A stretch of 36,622 nt of DNA from contig JAVBLG010000092.1 of NCBI GenBank assembly GCA_031553655.1, positions 1 to 36,622 on the forward strand, in the 5' to 3' direction. A model generated the notes under the pieces. The model did no database searches. It saw only the letters and a list, made by a program, of their open reading frames with translations, and was not told where the DNA came from. The position numbers and the translations under genes were made by a program. Position 1 is the stretch's first letter, and each line of letters starts with the position of its first letter. Below are positions 7,748 to 17,449 of this stretch, piece by piece. Source of the stretch: JAVBLG01 sp031553655 (GTDB lineage Bacteria; Desulfobacterota; Desulfovibrionia; Desulfovibrionales; Desulfovibrionaceae).

Positions 7748-8647
7748 GGGGCAGACTCTGTTCTTGCCACTGCTCTTGGCCGCATACAGGGCCGCGTCGC
7801 ACCTGGCAATGAACGAGGCCAGATCATCACCCTGCTCCGGAACCAGGGATGCCGCGCCGATGCTTATGGTAGTTGGCTTGGCGTCCGGCTCGTAAGGGTT
7901 GGGAATGACGGCCGATTCAACATTGGAGCGCACTTCTTCGGCTATGATCATCGCTCCATCCAGATCGGTACTGGGCAGGATCACGGCGAATTCCTCTCCA
8001 CCTATTCTGGCCGCGAAGTCGGTGGTGCGCTTGAGGGTGCTTTCAACGGCCTTGGCCAGATGTTGCAGCAATACGTCGCCCTGGGGGTGTCCGTAGGTGT
8101 CGTTATACAGTTTGAACCTGTCTATATCGAGCATCAGAAGGCCCAGTGGATGTTTTTCTCTGACGGCTCTGGCCCATTCTTCGTTGATGCGGTCGTCGAA
8201 GCTGCGGCGGTTGGCTATGTCGGTGAGGGCGTCAATTTTGCCTATGCGCTCGATGGTGCGCATATGCTTGACTATCTGGATGTGGGTTTTTACCCTGGCC
8301 TTGACGATGGCATTGTTGAAGGGTTTGGTGATGTAGTCCACCGCGCCCAGGATGAAGCCTTTTTCCTCGTCTTCCACGCTGGTGAGGCCGGTGATGAAAA
8401 TAACCGGAACTTCTCTGGTGAAATCGGAGCTTTTCAACTGCCTCAGCACTTCAAATCCGCTCATATCGGGCATGATTATATCAAGCAGAATGAGATCGGG
8501 CTTGTCTTCCGCCGCTCTTTTCAGGGCGGCCTGTCCTGATTTGGCGATATAGAGGGTATAGTCCGCTTTCAAAATATGATTCAGAACGTTAATATTGGAC
8601 TTTTCATCGTCCACGATCAGGATGCTGAACTTATGTCCGTCGTCCAT
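7739..8647 (-). CDS. Response regulator with diguanylate cyclase (REC-GGDEF)
   Basis: The 302-residue cytoplasmic protein makes c-di-GMP under control of a receiver domain. REC spans residues about 7-125, with acidic residues D13/D14, phospho-acceptor D56 in LILLDIIMPDMSG and the conserved lysine K108 in ITKPF. The GGDEF domain spans about 138-300 with the active-site variant GGEEF at 216-220, which is normally active. An inhibitory RTTD site (207-210) sits five residues upstream, so product feedback is expected. It starts 3 nt after the stop of the large hybrid kinase, which is its likely phosphate donor. The architecture is PleD/WspR-like. Its last codons lie inside a large palindrome. Confidence 0.95.
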   Translation of the reverse strand: MDDGHKFSILIVDDEKSNINVLNHILKADYTLYIAKSGQAALKRAAEDKPDLILLDIIMPDMSGFEVLRQLKSSDFTREVPVIFITGLTSVEDEEKGFILGAVDYITKPFNNAIVKARVKTHIQIVKHMRTIERIGKIDALTDIANRRSFDDRINEEWARAVREKHPLGLLMLDIDRFKLYNDTYGHPQGDVLLQHLAKAVESTLKRTTDFAARIGGEEFAVILPSTDLDGAMIIAEEVRSNVESAVIPNPYEPDAKPTTISIGAASLVPEQGDDLASFIARCDAALYAAKSSGKNRVCPAK

Positions 8648-8650
8648 GCC

Positions 8651-11600
8651 TCAAGCCTCCAGGATTTTTTCGAAATCGCTTATATTGTCAAGAGCTGACT
8701 CAAATTCATAATCTTCGATATTGCGCATCAGCACCGAGCATATTTCCCCGGCGGGCGAAATAATATCTCTTATTTCATCGAGATAGTCCAGACTTTTGGA
8801 GTTGCCGTTTTTGAGCAACGGCTTGAGCCTGCACACGAGTTCAGCGGCTTTTTCCTTGTTTAATTGACCGTTGTTGCCGATTGGCCCGGCATTTTCCCTG
8901 AAGCGCGGCGCAAGTTCGTCAACAACTTCCTCAAGGGCCGCCTTGAGGGCGCGCAATTCGCCCGCATCAAGGCCCGGGCTGTTTTCGGACAGGGAATGTT
9001 CCACACTTTGGGCAGCGGCCGACAGTCTTATGGCCCCTATGGTGCCGGCCACGCTTTTCAGTGTGTGGACCAGGCGATGAGCCGATTTTGTGTCGCCTGA
9101 TTTCAGCAATTCTTCAAGCTTTTTAAAAGTATCTTGATTGTCGCTGTAAAAATCGGCCTGCAATTTGGCATAAAGCGCCTCGTCATCGGCGGCTCTTTCA
9201 ATGCCCACATCGCGGTCAATGGCGCTTTTAACCTGTTGTTCGGGCGGTTTTTCATGGCTGACAGGGCAGGAAAATCCGATTGGGGTGATAAATTGTTGTA
9301 AAATATCCCATAATTCTTGAGATTTGAACGGTTTGCAAAGATAGCCGGACATGCCCGAGTTTAAAAACACTTCCCTGTCTTTGGCCATGGCATTAGCGGT
9401 AATGGCCACAACAGGAGCTTTGTTGCCGATTTCCCGCAGGTGTTGAGAGGCTTCCAGCCCGTCCATTTCCGGCATGTGGATGTCCATCATGATGATATCG
9501 AAAGGCTGCCCCTGATCCTGACGGCTCCGGGCTGCTTCCACACCCTTGCGGCCGTTTTCGGCAAGGGTCACCTCAAAGCCGACTTTGCGCAAATGCTCTT
9601 TTATTACCTGCTGATTAATGGCATTATCTTCGCAAACCAGGGCGGAACCGCTGAAAAGCGGCTTGCGGGACTCGGGAAGAGCTGTGCCGCATTGCAGTTC
9701 CGACATGTCAGGCACATCAGCGGCTTCAAAAAAAAGATCAAAGCTGAATTTACTGCCCAAGCTTGGCAGGCTTTCAACTTCGAGTTCGCCGCCCATGAGC
9801 TCAATAAGATTTTTGGTTATGGACAGCCCCAGACCGGTACCGCCGTGCTTGCGGGTAGTGCTGTTGTCGGCCTGGGTGAACGGGTCGAATATTTTGGCAA
9901 TTTGCTCGGAAGTCAGGCCGATGCCGCTGTCTTTGACCTCAAAATGTATTTTGTAGTGGCCTTCAGGCTCCTGCGTGGCCAAAGACAGCAGCTTCACAAT
10001 GCCGTTGTTGGTGAACTTTATGGCGTTGGACAGCAGGTTCAGCAAAATCTGGCGCAACTTGGTGGGGTCGCCCAACAGTTTTTTGCTTATTTCAGGCTCG
10101 GCGTAAAAGAACAGGGTGATGTCTTTTTCCTCGGCTTTGATTCCGCTGATTTCCTCGCATTCCTTGAATACCTCGTGCAGGCTGAAGGGTATTTTTTCCA
10201 GAACAACCTTTCCGGCCTCTATTTTGGATATATCCAGAATGTCGTTGATTATATTCAGCAGGCCCACGGCGCTGTTCTTGATTTTTACAAGATAGTCGCG
10301 CATACGATCCGAAAGGCCATCCTCGTCAAGGGCCAGTTCAGCCAGGCCGATCACTCCGTTCATGGGGGTTCGTATTTCATGGCTCATATTGGCCAGGAAC
10401 GAAGTTTTCATTTCCGAGGCTTCCTCGGCCACTCTGGCGGCGTCGAGCAAAGCCTGCTCATGAGCTTTCTGCCTGGTGAGATCCAGGCAATGCACGGCAA
10501 AGGCCTCCTGATTGTCATAAATAAACGGTCGGGCGAACACGTCTATTTCAATTACCAGGCCGTCAAGCCTTTTCATATTGCAATTGAAGCTTACACCGCG
10601 GTCAAGCTGTCTGAAGGCCTCACCAAGCTCCATACCTTCGCTCATGTGCAGATATGCGGACAGGGGCAAGCCGACAATGTCACGTTCGCTGTCGGCCCGG
10701 CACATGCGGATAAAAGCGGCGTTGCAGCCCAGAACGAGACCGCTGTTTTTAGCGGCTACGCATATGGGCGCGGGTATTTCATCCAGAATGGCCCGGGTGT
10801 CCGTATAGGATTTTTTCAGTTCCCGCTCGGTCTTGATTCTTTGGCTGGTGTCGTTTTCCACGCAGGCAAAATAGCCTTCGTTGGGCGAATAGCAGACTAC
10901 CTCCAGGGTTTTTTGCGTGGTCGGAATGTATTTTATGAAAGATGCCTTGCTTTGGTTGGCGGCAACATCCGCATAAACGGGCAAAAATGTTCTGTCGGCC
11001 TCGGGATTCCCTTCAAACAGGGGGCGGCCGACAATGTCGGCGGCTTTGTAGCCTTCCAGCAACTCAAAAGCCTCGTTGACCATTTCAAAAATTATGTCGG
11101 CTGGTTGGCCGTATTGGTCATAAATAATTTTTCCAAGGCAAAACCCGGTGCTCATGGACGAAAACAACTGAGTCAGGTCGTTTTCTCTGGCTTTCAGGGC
11201 GCGTTGGGCTTCGACAATATGCGTTCGATCGATCATGGCCAAGGCTACCTGACCGGACATGGGCGAATAGAGCACGCCGTTGACATGCTTTTTGAAAAAG
11301 TAGCTGTAACGTTCGAATGAGCGTCCCACACCGCTGTTAGCTACCATCAGATAGGACGGCAACCATTCAATGTCACCAGCGCACACTTCAGAAAAAAGCC
11401 TGCCCGGCAGGGTTTCCAAGGGCTGGCCCACAAAATCGGCATAGGCTTTGTTGGCCATTACTATGCGCAGATCCTGTGTTTCGTCCGGCTTGTAAGCTAT
11501 TTCATACAGGCAAAAGGCATTAGCCAGATTGTCGAAAATATTGGTAAGCGTGTCTTCAAGAGCCTTGTGCTCTTTTTCGATCCGTTTTTTTTCGGATATG

Positions 11601-12670
11601 TCGTGAAAAATAGATACCGAGCCGATTATTTCCGACTTGTCGTCAAGGATGGGCGTATAGGAGGCGGAGCAGTCGATCCTTCGTCCATCTTTGTGCTCCC
11701 GCACCACTTCGCGGTGGGCGATATGTTCGCCTTTCATCAGCCGCGCGTTGATTTCGTCTATTTCCGCCGCGCCTTCAGAAGGAGCATAATTCTTGGTGGT
11801 TTTGCCGATTATTTCTTCCGCTTTGTAGCCCAGTATATTTTGCGCGCCCACGTTCCAGTCTTGAATTACCCCGTCGCGATCTTTAAGGATAATCCCGGCG
11901 TCGGCTATGGCCACAATGGCGGCCAGGCTGCGAGCTTTATTTTCGGCCTGTTTTTGCATGGTGATGTCGTGGAATATGGTGACCGAGCCGGTCACCTCTC
12001 CTCCGGAACCGAAAACGGGCGTGAAGGAAGCGGAACAGTATACCGGATAGCCGTTTTTATGCTTTCTTACAACTTCACAGAGAGGAATGTGCTCCCCCCT
12101 GAACACTCGGGCGTTGATGTCGTTCACATCTTCGATTCCCTCTATGGGTGAATATTCGAGTGTGGTTTTGCCGATTATCTCCTCTGGCCCGTAACCCAAC
12201 ATATTCTGCGCGCCCACGTTCCAGTCCAGAATGATTCCTTCACGGTTTTTCAGCACAATACCGGCGTCGGCATTGGAAATAATGGCCGCGAGCCTCCGCA
12301 TATTCTCATCGGCGATATGTTTTTCGTTGGAATCAATACAATAGCCTATAAAGGCGCGCAGGGTGCCGTCCTGATTGTAGTGGGGCACCAGCACTGCGTT
12401 GAACCATCTGTATTCTCCGGTGCTTTTGAGCAGGCGGAATTCGGCCGAGTACGGCTCAAGCCTGTCTACAGCATTTTCCAGACCGTTAAGGAATTTGGGC
12501 AGATCATCTTTATGTATGAAATGGGAGGGCGTGTTTTCGAGTTCTTCCCACAGGAGCTTGCCCCTGTAGTCGAGCCACATTTTATTGAAAAAGCTGAAAC
12601 GCAGCTCGTGATCAAGCATAAAAATGAGTGCGCCTGCTTCGTCAATCTGATTTCGTAAAATATTTTCCAT
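8651..12670 (-). CDS. Large multi-PAS hybrid sensor histidine kinase with HPt domain
   Basis: The protein of 1339 residues has no obvious membrane segment and carries about six PAS-like sensor modules over residues 1-745. Modules two (about 127-238) and three (about 250-360) are near duplicates, sharing DWNVGAQN, LGY, EEIIGKTT and CSAS motifs. Then follow HisKA with phospho-accepting His764 in MSHEIRTPMNG, the HATPase with DSGIGL and GGTGLGLSI, a receiver with Asp1063 in MMDIHMPEMDG, and an HPt domain with His1202 in RLVHTLKSVAGT. This gives a full His-Asp-His relay in one chain, ready to pass phosphate to the REC-GGDEF protein encoded 3 nt downstream. The ligand is unknown; soluble PAS input suggests redox or a small cytosolic molecule. 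No strong ribosome site precedes the ATG. Confidence 0.95.
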   Translation of the reverse strand: MENILRNQIDEAGALIFMLDHELRFSFFNKMWLDYRGKLLWEELENTPSHFIHKDDLPKFLNGLENAVDRLEPYSAEFRLLKSTGEYRWFNAVLVPHYNQDGTLRAFIGYCIDSNEKHIADENMRRLAAIISNADAGIVLKNREGIILDWNVGAQNMLGYGPEEIIGKTTLEYSPIEGIEDVNDINARVFRGEHIPLCEVVRKHKNGYPVYCSASFTPVFGSGGEVTGSVTIFHDITMQKQAENKARSLAAIVAIADAGIILKDRDGVIQDWNVGAQNILGYKAEEIIGKTTKNYAPSEGAAEIDEINARLMKGEHIAHREVVREHKDGRRIDCSASYTPILDDKSEIIGSVSIFHDISEKKRIEKEHKALEDTLTNIFDNLANAFCLYEIAYKPDETQDLRIVMANKAYADFVGQPLETLPGRLFSEVCAGDIEWLPSYLMVANSGVGRSFERYSYFFKKHVNGVLYSPMSGQVALAMIDRTHIVEAQRALKARENDLTQLFSSMSTGFCLGKIIYDQYGQPADIIFEMVNEAFELLEGYKAADIVGRPLFEGNPEADRTFLPVYADVAANQSKASFIKYIPTTQKTLEVVCYSPNEGYFACVENDTSQRIKTERELKKSYTDTRAILDEIPAPICVAAKNSGLVLGCNAAFIRMCRADSERDIVGLPLSAYLHMSEGMELGEAFRQLDRGVSFNCNMKRLDGLVIEIDVFARPFIYDNQEAFAVHCLDLTRQKAHEQALLDAARVAEEASEMKTSFLANMSHEIRTPMNGVIGLAELALDEDGLSDRMRDYLVKIKNSAVGLLNIINDILDISKIEAGKVVLEKIPFSLHEVFKECEEISGIKAEEKDITLFFYAEPEISKKLLGDPTKLRQILLNLLSNAIKFTNNGIVKLLSLATQEPEGHYKIHFEVKDSGIGLTSEQIAKIFDPFTQADNSTTRKHGGTGLGLSITKNLIELMGGELEVESLPSLGSKFSFDLFFEAADVPDMSELQCGTALPESRKPLFSGSALVCEDNAINQQVIKEHLRKVGFEVTLAENGRKGVEAARSRQDQGQPFDIIMMDIHMPEMDGLEASQHLREIGNKAPVVAITANAMAKDREVFLNSGMSGYLCKPFKSQELWDILQQFITPIGFSCPVSHEKPPEQQVKSAIDRDVGIERAADDEALYAKLQADFYSDNQDTFKKLEELLKSGDTKSAHRLVHTLKSVAGTIGAIRLSAAAQSVEHSLSENSPGLDAGELRALKAALEEVVDELAPRFRENAGPIGNNGQLNKEKAAELVCRLKPLLKNGNSKSLDYLDEIRDIISPAGEICSVLMRNIEDYEFESALDNISDFEKILEA

Positions 12671-12822
12671 AAAAATATATAGTGTAATCCGCCAAAAAAA
12701 TTATGTAAAAATATGATGTGTATTAAATGTGGAGTAATAAGTGGTTATTTATAATCGCGGGATAAAGCCAAAAAAATAATCAGATTATTTCATTTATGTC
12801 TACGCATAAAATGTTCCAGTTT

Positions 12823-14877
12823 TTATATAGGTGAAATATCAAGTACGTCCAGAGCGGCTATTTCCTCTTGGGCTACGCGAGCGGCTTCGCCCAAAATGCG
12901 GGCTTCTGCTTCGGCCCATTCCTTAAGCACGTGCTCACGAAAGCCTTGGCCAAAAATTTCCATTTGCTGATTGCACAGTGCCAAGGCGCGTTTTTCACTA
13001 AAAAGGCTTTTGCGCAAAGTTGACGGCAATGGCAGAATTTTGTTCACGTTATGCAGTGTGAGTTGCAGCAGTCCGTTCAGACTGGCTGTCAGCGCGGCTG
13101 ACAGGGCCGGAAAAATGGTGGCGCTGTCTTTACCCCCGGCTGAAGCCGCGGCCATTATTTCTTTAAATGAATGTATGCCCAGCAGCTTTTCCGTGCCCAT
13201 GTCCCTGATCAGGCCGGTAAGAAAAACGTGCAGCTCAAGGTTCAGCCAATCATGCTCCAACCTTTCAGGAAGAATGGTTATGCCTTTTTCCGCAAACCAG
13301 GCGCGCAGCTCGGCGCGGCATTCTTCAGCTATGGTTTTGCCGAGGCGGCTTAAGCCCTCGATCATTATGGTGGCCAGACGTTCTTCTTCTTTTTGGGCCG
13401 TTTTGGTTACATTGGCGAGAATGGAATCCATGCGGCCGCCCTGTTCTCTGAAGCGGGTGAACTCGGGCATTATGACCACGTCGCGCAGCAGCTCGGCGCA
13501 TTGCCGCCATACTCTGGATATTCCCGCATCCAGGCTTTGCCTGATAATTTTGCGACGAATATTTTTTTCCATAAAAAGCGGCAGGTCTTCCCGCAACGAG
13601 GCCCGGCCCCGACGTAGCGAGGCGCTTAATGCCCCGTGCTGGGCCAAACCTTTGGCGATGTCGGCATAGGGTTCGGCGCTAAGGTGTATGGCGGCGAATT
13701 CGCCCAGATTGTGGCGTACCAACTGCTTTACAAAGGGCCAGGAACTGCTGCCTCCGGTGAGCAGCACTGTGGGGATGCCGTCGAGGCTGGCGGCCAGCCC
13801 GCTTTGATCCACAGCTCGCGCAAGTATGTGCTCGAACCATGAGATCAGATCAACCTGTTTTCCGGCCAGAAGACCTTCAGCCATGGAAGAATGTCCGGCG
13901 CGGTCGCCATGCCCGGCAAGCTGCTTTAAAAAGGAACGCGATGCCCGGTAGTTTCCGGCTTCATCCAGAAATTCATCCCAGCCCAAATCAGCTATATAGG
14001 CCGATTCCTGACTGACCTCGCGCCCACGGAAATTGCTCCAACGCACCCGTAGGCTGATTTTGCGGCAAGGGTCGGAGTCCATGGCCCTGGAAAATTCTTC
14101 TTTAGCCGTGCGGCAGGCTATCCAATGCACGTAATGAGCATTGCCTTCCGCCTCAAGACGAGGCTCGAGTTTGGGGTTGCGTTTCAGAAGAATTTGGTAA
14201 ATCAGATCGTCGAACAACCGCCCGCCGTAAAGCATGTCGCCGTGGCAGCCGATGATGTCGGCTCGGCGCAGCACGGCCAGATCGCATGTTCCGCCGCCAA
14301 AATCCACCACCAGCAGCCCGCGCGCGGCCACCGAAGGCGGCAGAATCCCGCCCGCAACGGCGTTGATCACCGCGCCCAGCGGTTCGCGCAGGAAAAGCAC
14401 GTCGCCAAAGCCGGCTTCGAGGAAACATTGGCGCAAGGCTCTGCGGTAATGGTTTTCGGCCAGACAGGGCAGGCCGGCCAGCAGATTTTTAGGTTCTCCG
14501 ATGCGCGGGCGCAAAAGCCGTAAAAAGTCTTCCATGTGGCGGCGAGCCTCGCCATTCACGGCCACGTCGGGCTTGAATTGGCTGCGCATGGTATATCGGC
14601 GGCGCTCGTCTTTGGTGGCTTCGCCAAATTCATGCTCGGCGGCCGATCCAATGAGAAACGGCTCATTATCCTTGTAAAGAATTACCGTGGGTATGGCTCC
14701 GCCAAGGGCCGCATTGCTCCAGCCGTCGGGGCGCACAACTTCCACCAGAGGATCTTCCGTGGAACCGGTAGGGGGAATGGCACCGGCAACGCAGGTGCTG
14801 CCTGTGCCGAGATCCATGGCCAAGTGCCGGGTGGGGGCGGCATCCCCGCGCAGGGGCGCTGAAATTTCTCTTTTCAT
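12823..14877 (-). CDS. Divergent Hsp70/actin-fold ATPase of unknown function
   Basis: The 684-residue protein has the ATPase signature motifs of the Hsp70 superfamily. These are phosphate-1 MDLGTGSTCVAG (about 21-32), phosphate-2 LLVVDFGGGTCDLAVLRR (about 188-205) and the adenosine motif VLLTGGSSSWPFVKQL (about 368-385). It also has an LREPLGAVINAVAGG segment typical of the domain between them. After about residue 420 it does not look like the DnaK substrate-binding domain and appears mostly helical, so it is probably not a general chaperone. Its ATG overlaps the stop of the upstream membrane protein gene by 4 nt, implying the two work together. I do not recognise a named family; a chaperone-like or scaffold role at the membrane is inference. 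Confidence 0.8.
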   Translation of the reverse strand: MKREISAPLRGDAAPTRHLAMDLGTGSTCVAGAIPPTGSTEDPLVEVVRPDGWSNAALGGAIPTVILYKDNEPFLIGSAAEHEFGEATKDERRRYTMRSQFKPDVAVNGEARRHMEDFLRLLRPRIGEPKNLLAGLPCLAENHYRRALRQCFLEAGFGDVLFLREPLGAVINAVAGGILPPSVAARGLLVVDFGGGTCDLAVLRRADIIGCHGDMLYGGRLFDDLIYQILLKRNPKLEPRLEAEGNAHYVHWIACRTAKEEFSRAMDSDPCRKISLRVRWSNFRGREVSQESAYIADLGWDEFLDEAGNYRASRSFLKQLAGHGDRAGHSSMAEGLLAGKQVDLISWFEHILARAVDQSGLAASLDGIPTVLLTGGSSSWPFVKQLVRHNLGEFAAIHLSAEPYADIAKGLAQHGALSASLRRGRASLREDLPLFMEKNIRRKIIRQSLDAGISRVWRQCAELLRDVVIMPEFTRFREQGGRMDSILANVTKTAQKEEERLATIMIEGLSRLGKTIAEECRAELRAWFAEKGITILPERLEHDWLNLELHVFLTGLIRDMGTEKLLGIHSFKEIMAAASAGGKDSATIFPALSAALTASLNGLLQLTLHNVNKILPLPSTLRKSLFSEKRALALCNQQMEIFGQGFREHVLKEWAEAEARILGEAARVAQEEIAALDVLDISPI

Positions 14878-15926
14878 GCCCGCACCTTACGCACAGTGCC
14901 CTTGCGGATCAACCTGTCGTCGTCATAAAGGGGAGGGAGATCGATAAAGCAACAGTCGCCTTCGGCCAGATAGCCCACAGGCTCAAAGGTTTCGCGCAGG
15001 CACTGGCTCCAGATCATCGTGGAGGTACTTTTGGCGGCGGCAAATCCCAGGCCGTCCAGCCGTTCCTCAAGCCAGCCCCGGCGTACCGGGTCGAGCTCGG
15101 CCGCAAAAGAAGCCAGCTCCTGAGTGAAAGAAGCCATTGCTTCGCGATGGTCGGAGGGAGGGGCTATTTCTTTATCTTCCATGGCTTCAGCCAGATTTTC
15201 CGCGCCGCTCCACCAGTGGCGGCAGGCATGGCGCATGCGCATGGCAAATTCCTCGCGGTCAAGAGCGGCGGGCCGCAAGGCCGCCAGAAACCATACGGCT
15301 ATAAACAGCAATGCCCAGTAAACATTGTTGAAAAGGCCCTGAGCCGAGCCTGAATCAAAAAAATCGCGTAAGGGTATAATAAAATTGTTGAGAAAATCCC
15401 GCCCCTGCGTAAAATCACGCGCAGCGGCGAGAAGCAACAGTAAAAACCAGATACGCCGCCCCCAGGTCAAAACTTTTTTTATGGCCCAGCCGCCCAGTTT
15501 GGCCTGATGCCCCGAGGCCTTGCGCCCGGCCAGCTCGGCCAGCCACATGCTTGCGGTCATGCCGACAAGGGCGGCAAGCGCCACAAAAGCCCCGGCCAAC
15601 TGCGCCGTCTGGGCCACGGCCGCCCCGAATAGAAGGCCGACAAAGGCGTTTATCCCGGCCCGCCACGATGCAAAGGCCGCGCGTATCGGCCCGGGCTCCA
15701 CTTGCAGTGGCGGAAGAGTTTCGCGCAGGAAATTTTCGTGTTCAACATCCTGGGGGGGGTGTTGTTCCAGCAGGGTTTCAATGAGCTTTTGGCGCAGATC
15801 ATACACACGGGCAGGAAGCTCTTCGGTTTTTACACCGGGTGGGAGGCCGCGCATGACGGAGGATATGAGCTTTTCCAAAATGCCTTCGAACTTGTCGGGA
15901 CCCGAAGACGCAAATTTATGATTCAT
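14874..15926 (-). CDS. Membrane protein of unknown function, coupled to Hsp70-like ATPase
   Basis: The 350-residue protein has a charged N-terminal region of about 80 residues. About four hydrophobic segments follow (roughly 91-108, 110-130, 158-170 and 201-218), then a soluble C-terminal domain of about 125 residues ending in a basic tail. The family is not recognised. A strong ribosome site (GGGGGGAG) precedes the ATG. Its stop codon overlaps the start of the Hsp70-like gene (ATGA), so translation is coupled. The likely picture, by inference, is a membrane anchor or client for the cytosolic ATPase. The gene starts divergently from glutamate dehydrogenase, with both promoters in the 134-bp gap. 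Confidence 0.75.
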   Translation of the reverse strand: MNHKFASSGPDKFEGILEKLISSVMRGLPPGVKTEELPARVYDLRQKLIETLLEQHPPQDVEHENFLRETLPPLQVEPGPIRAAFASWRAGINAFVGLLFGAAVAQTAQLAGAFVALAALVGMTASMWLAELAGRKASGHQAKLGGWAIKKVLTWGRRIWFLLLLLAAARDFTQGRDFLNNFIIPLRDFFDSGSAQGLFNNVYWALLFIAVWFLAALRPAALDREEFAMRMRHACRHWWSGAENLAEAMEDKEIAPPSDHREAMASFTQELASFAAELDPVRRGWLEERLDGLGFAAAKSTSTMIWSQCLRETFEPVGYLAEGDCCFIDLPPLYDDDRLIRKGTVRKVRA

Positions 15927-16060
15927 AAGCTCCCCCCTTACTTCGCATATTATTCATTTTTAAACATTATTCAAGCGGAACTAAATATTGTTTTATTCTA
16001 AAATATTAGTTAAGGATATAGCGTCACTGTAGTGTATAAAATTTTATTTTACCAGGAGAG

Positions 16061-17320
16061 ATGGAAGTGAGTAAGGAAGTCACCGCTTACGAAGTGGCCA
16101 TGAAAGGCCTTGATAAAGTTGCTAAGCTTATGGATCTCAGCGACGAAATCCTGGGATATTTGCGCACTCCTCAGCGTGCTGTCATCGTTGAATTGCCTTT
16201 GCGCATGGATGACGGCTCGCTGCGTTTTTTCACCGGCTACAGGGTGCAGTATAACTATGCTCTCGGCCCGGTCAAGGGCGGCACGCGGTTTCACCCCGCT
16301 GAAACTCTTGACGATGTCAAGGCTCTGGCCTTTTGGATGACCATTAAAAATTCTCTGGCCAATCTGCCTGCCGGCGGCGCCAAGGGCGGCATTGCCGTGG
16401 ACCCGTCCACTCTTTCGCAATGGGAACTCGAACGCCTGTGTCGGGCCTATGTGCGCGCCCTGCACCCGGTGCTGGGACCCAAGGTGGACGTGCCCGGCCC
16501 GGACGTGGGGACCCCGCCCCAGGTTATGGCCTGGTTCATGGACGAGTATGAGAATATCTCGCAGCATCGCGAACCGGCCGCTTTTGCCGGCAAGCCCCCG
16601 CTGCTGGGCGGATCTTTGGGGCGCAACAGCGCCACCGGCTACGGCCTTGTGTATGTGGCTGAAAAAATTCTGCAGCTGCGCGGCCAGGAGCTTGCCGGAA
16701 AGAAAGTGGTTATTCAGGGATTCGGCAACCTCGGCACCTATGCCGCGGAATCTTTTGATAAAAGGGGTGCGAAAGTCATCGGCATTTCCGACGTGCACGG
16801 CGGCATCTTCAATGCCAACGGCCTGGATGTTAAAAAGGCCCTCAGCCAGATTAAGGAATACGGCAATCTCAAAAATATGCCGGATTGCGATCAGATTTCC
16901 AATACCGAACTTCTGGAATTGAAATGCGACATTCTGTCTCCTTGCGCCATGCAGAGCCAGATAGGCGCGCACAATGCCGACCGCGTGAAGGCCTCCTTTA
17001 TTCTGGAAGGCGCCAACGGCCCCACTACTCCGGAAGGCGAAGACATTCTCTACGGCAACAATGTATGCGTGGTGCCTGACATTGTGGCCAATGCCGGCGG
17101 AACCACTGTTTCGTATTTTGAACTTGTTCAGGACCTTTATCATTATTACTGGACCGAAGAAGAAGCCTTGGACAAGATGCGTATGATTATGCAGAAGAGC
17201 GCCGCGGAAGTGTACACGCGTTCCGAAGAGCGCAAGATAAGCATGCGCCAGGCTGCCTGGGTTACCGCGCTTACCAAGGTTATTGACGCCATGCGCATGA
17301 GAGGATGGATCAGGAAGTAG
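16061..17320 (+). CDS. gdhA: Glutamate dehydrogenase (Glu/Leu/Phe/Val dehydrogenase family)
   Basis: The 419-residue enzyme interconverts glutamate with 2-oxoglutarate plus ammonia. Visible family motifs are GPVKGGTRFHP and LPAGGAKGGI (catalytic-lysine region), and the PGPDVGTPPQVMAWFMDEY segment. A Rossmann motif GFGNLGTYAA and a C-terminal VPDIVANAGGTTVSYFE block follow. The length is typical of hexameric 'small' GDHs. The strand after the glycine motif ends in ISD, which hints at NAD(H) use, but that is weak inference. A good ribosome site (CCAGGAGAG) sets the ATG at 16061. The gene is monocistronic, ended by a strong terminator at 17381-17440. A leucine dehydrogenase assignment is less likely given length and motifs. 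Confidence 0.93.
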   Translation: MEVSKEVTAYEVAMKGLDKVAKLMDLSDEILGYLRTPQRAVIVELPLRMDDGSLRFFTGYRVQYNYALGPVKGGTRFHPAETLDDVKALAFWMTIKNSLANLPAGGAKGGIAVDPSTLSQWELERLCRAYVRALHPVLGPKVDVPGPDVGTPPQVMAWFMDEYENISQHREPAAFAGKPPLLGGSLGRNSATGYGLVYVAEKILQLRGQELAGKKVVIQGFGNLGTYAAESFDKRGAKVIGISDVHGGIFNANGLDVKKALSQIKEYGNLKNMPDCDQISNTELLELKCDILSPCAMQSQIGAHNADRVKASFILEGANGPTTPEGEDILYGNNVCVVPDIVANAGGTTVSYFELVQDLYHYYWTEEEALDKMRMIMQKSAAEVYTRSEERKISMRQAAWVTALTKVIDAMRMRGWIRK

Positions 17321-17380
17321 CCAATTCCGGATTGCGTTTTTTGATCTGTTGACGCGTTTTTTGGCAACAGCTTTTTCCTT

Positions 17381-17440
17381 CCGGCTTTCGCAAGGTTCAC
17401 GTACGCCAGTACGCAGGCCCTTCCGAAAGCCGGTTTTTTT
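17381..17440 (+). terminator. Rho-independent terminator of gdhA
   Basis: CCGGCTTTCG (17381-17390) pairs with CGAAAGCCGG (17424-17433), followed by seven T residues (17434-17440). The internal part can pair further (CAAGG, GTACG...CGTAC-like). It ends 10 nt before the stop of the convergent nitroreductase gene. Confidence 0.88.
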
Positions 17441-17449
17441 CGTCCGCAA

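Noticed and set aside
9440..11320. A 626-residue open frame on the plus strand
   Set aside because: It lies wholly opposite the multi-PAS kinase, has no family motifs and low-complexity composition; it is a shadow of the minus-strand gene.
16049..17449. A 466-residue minus-strand frame across glutamate dehydrogenase
   Set aside because: Mirror frame of gdhA, which has clear motifs, ribosome site and terminator.
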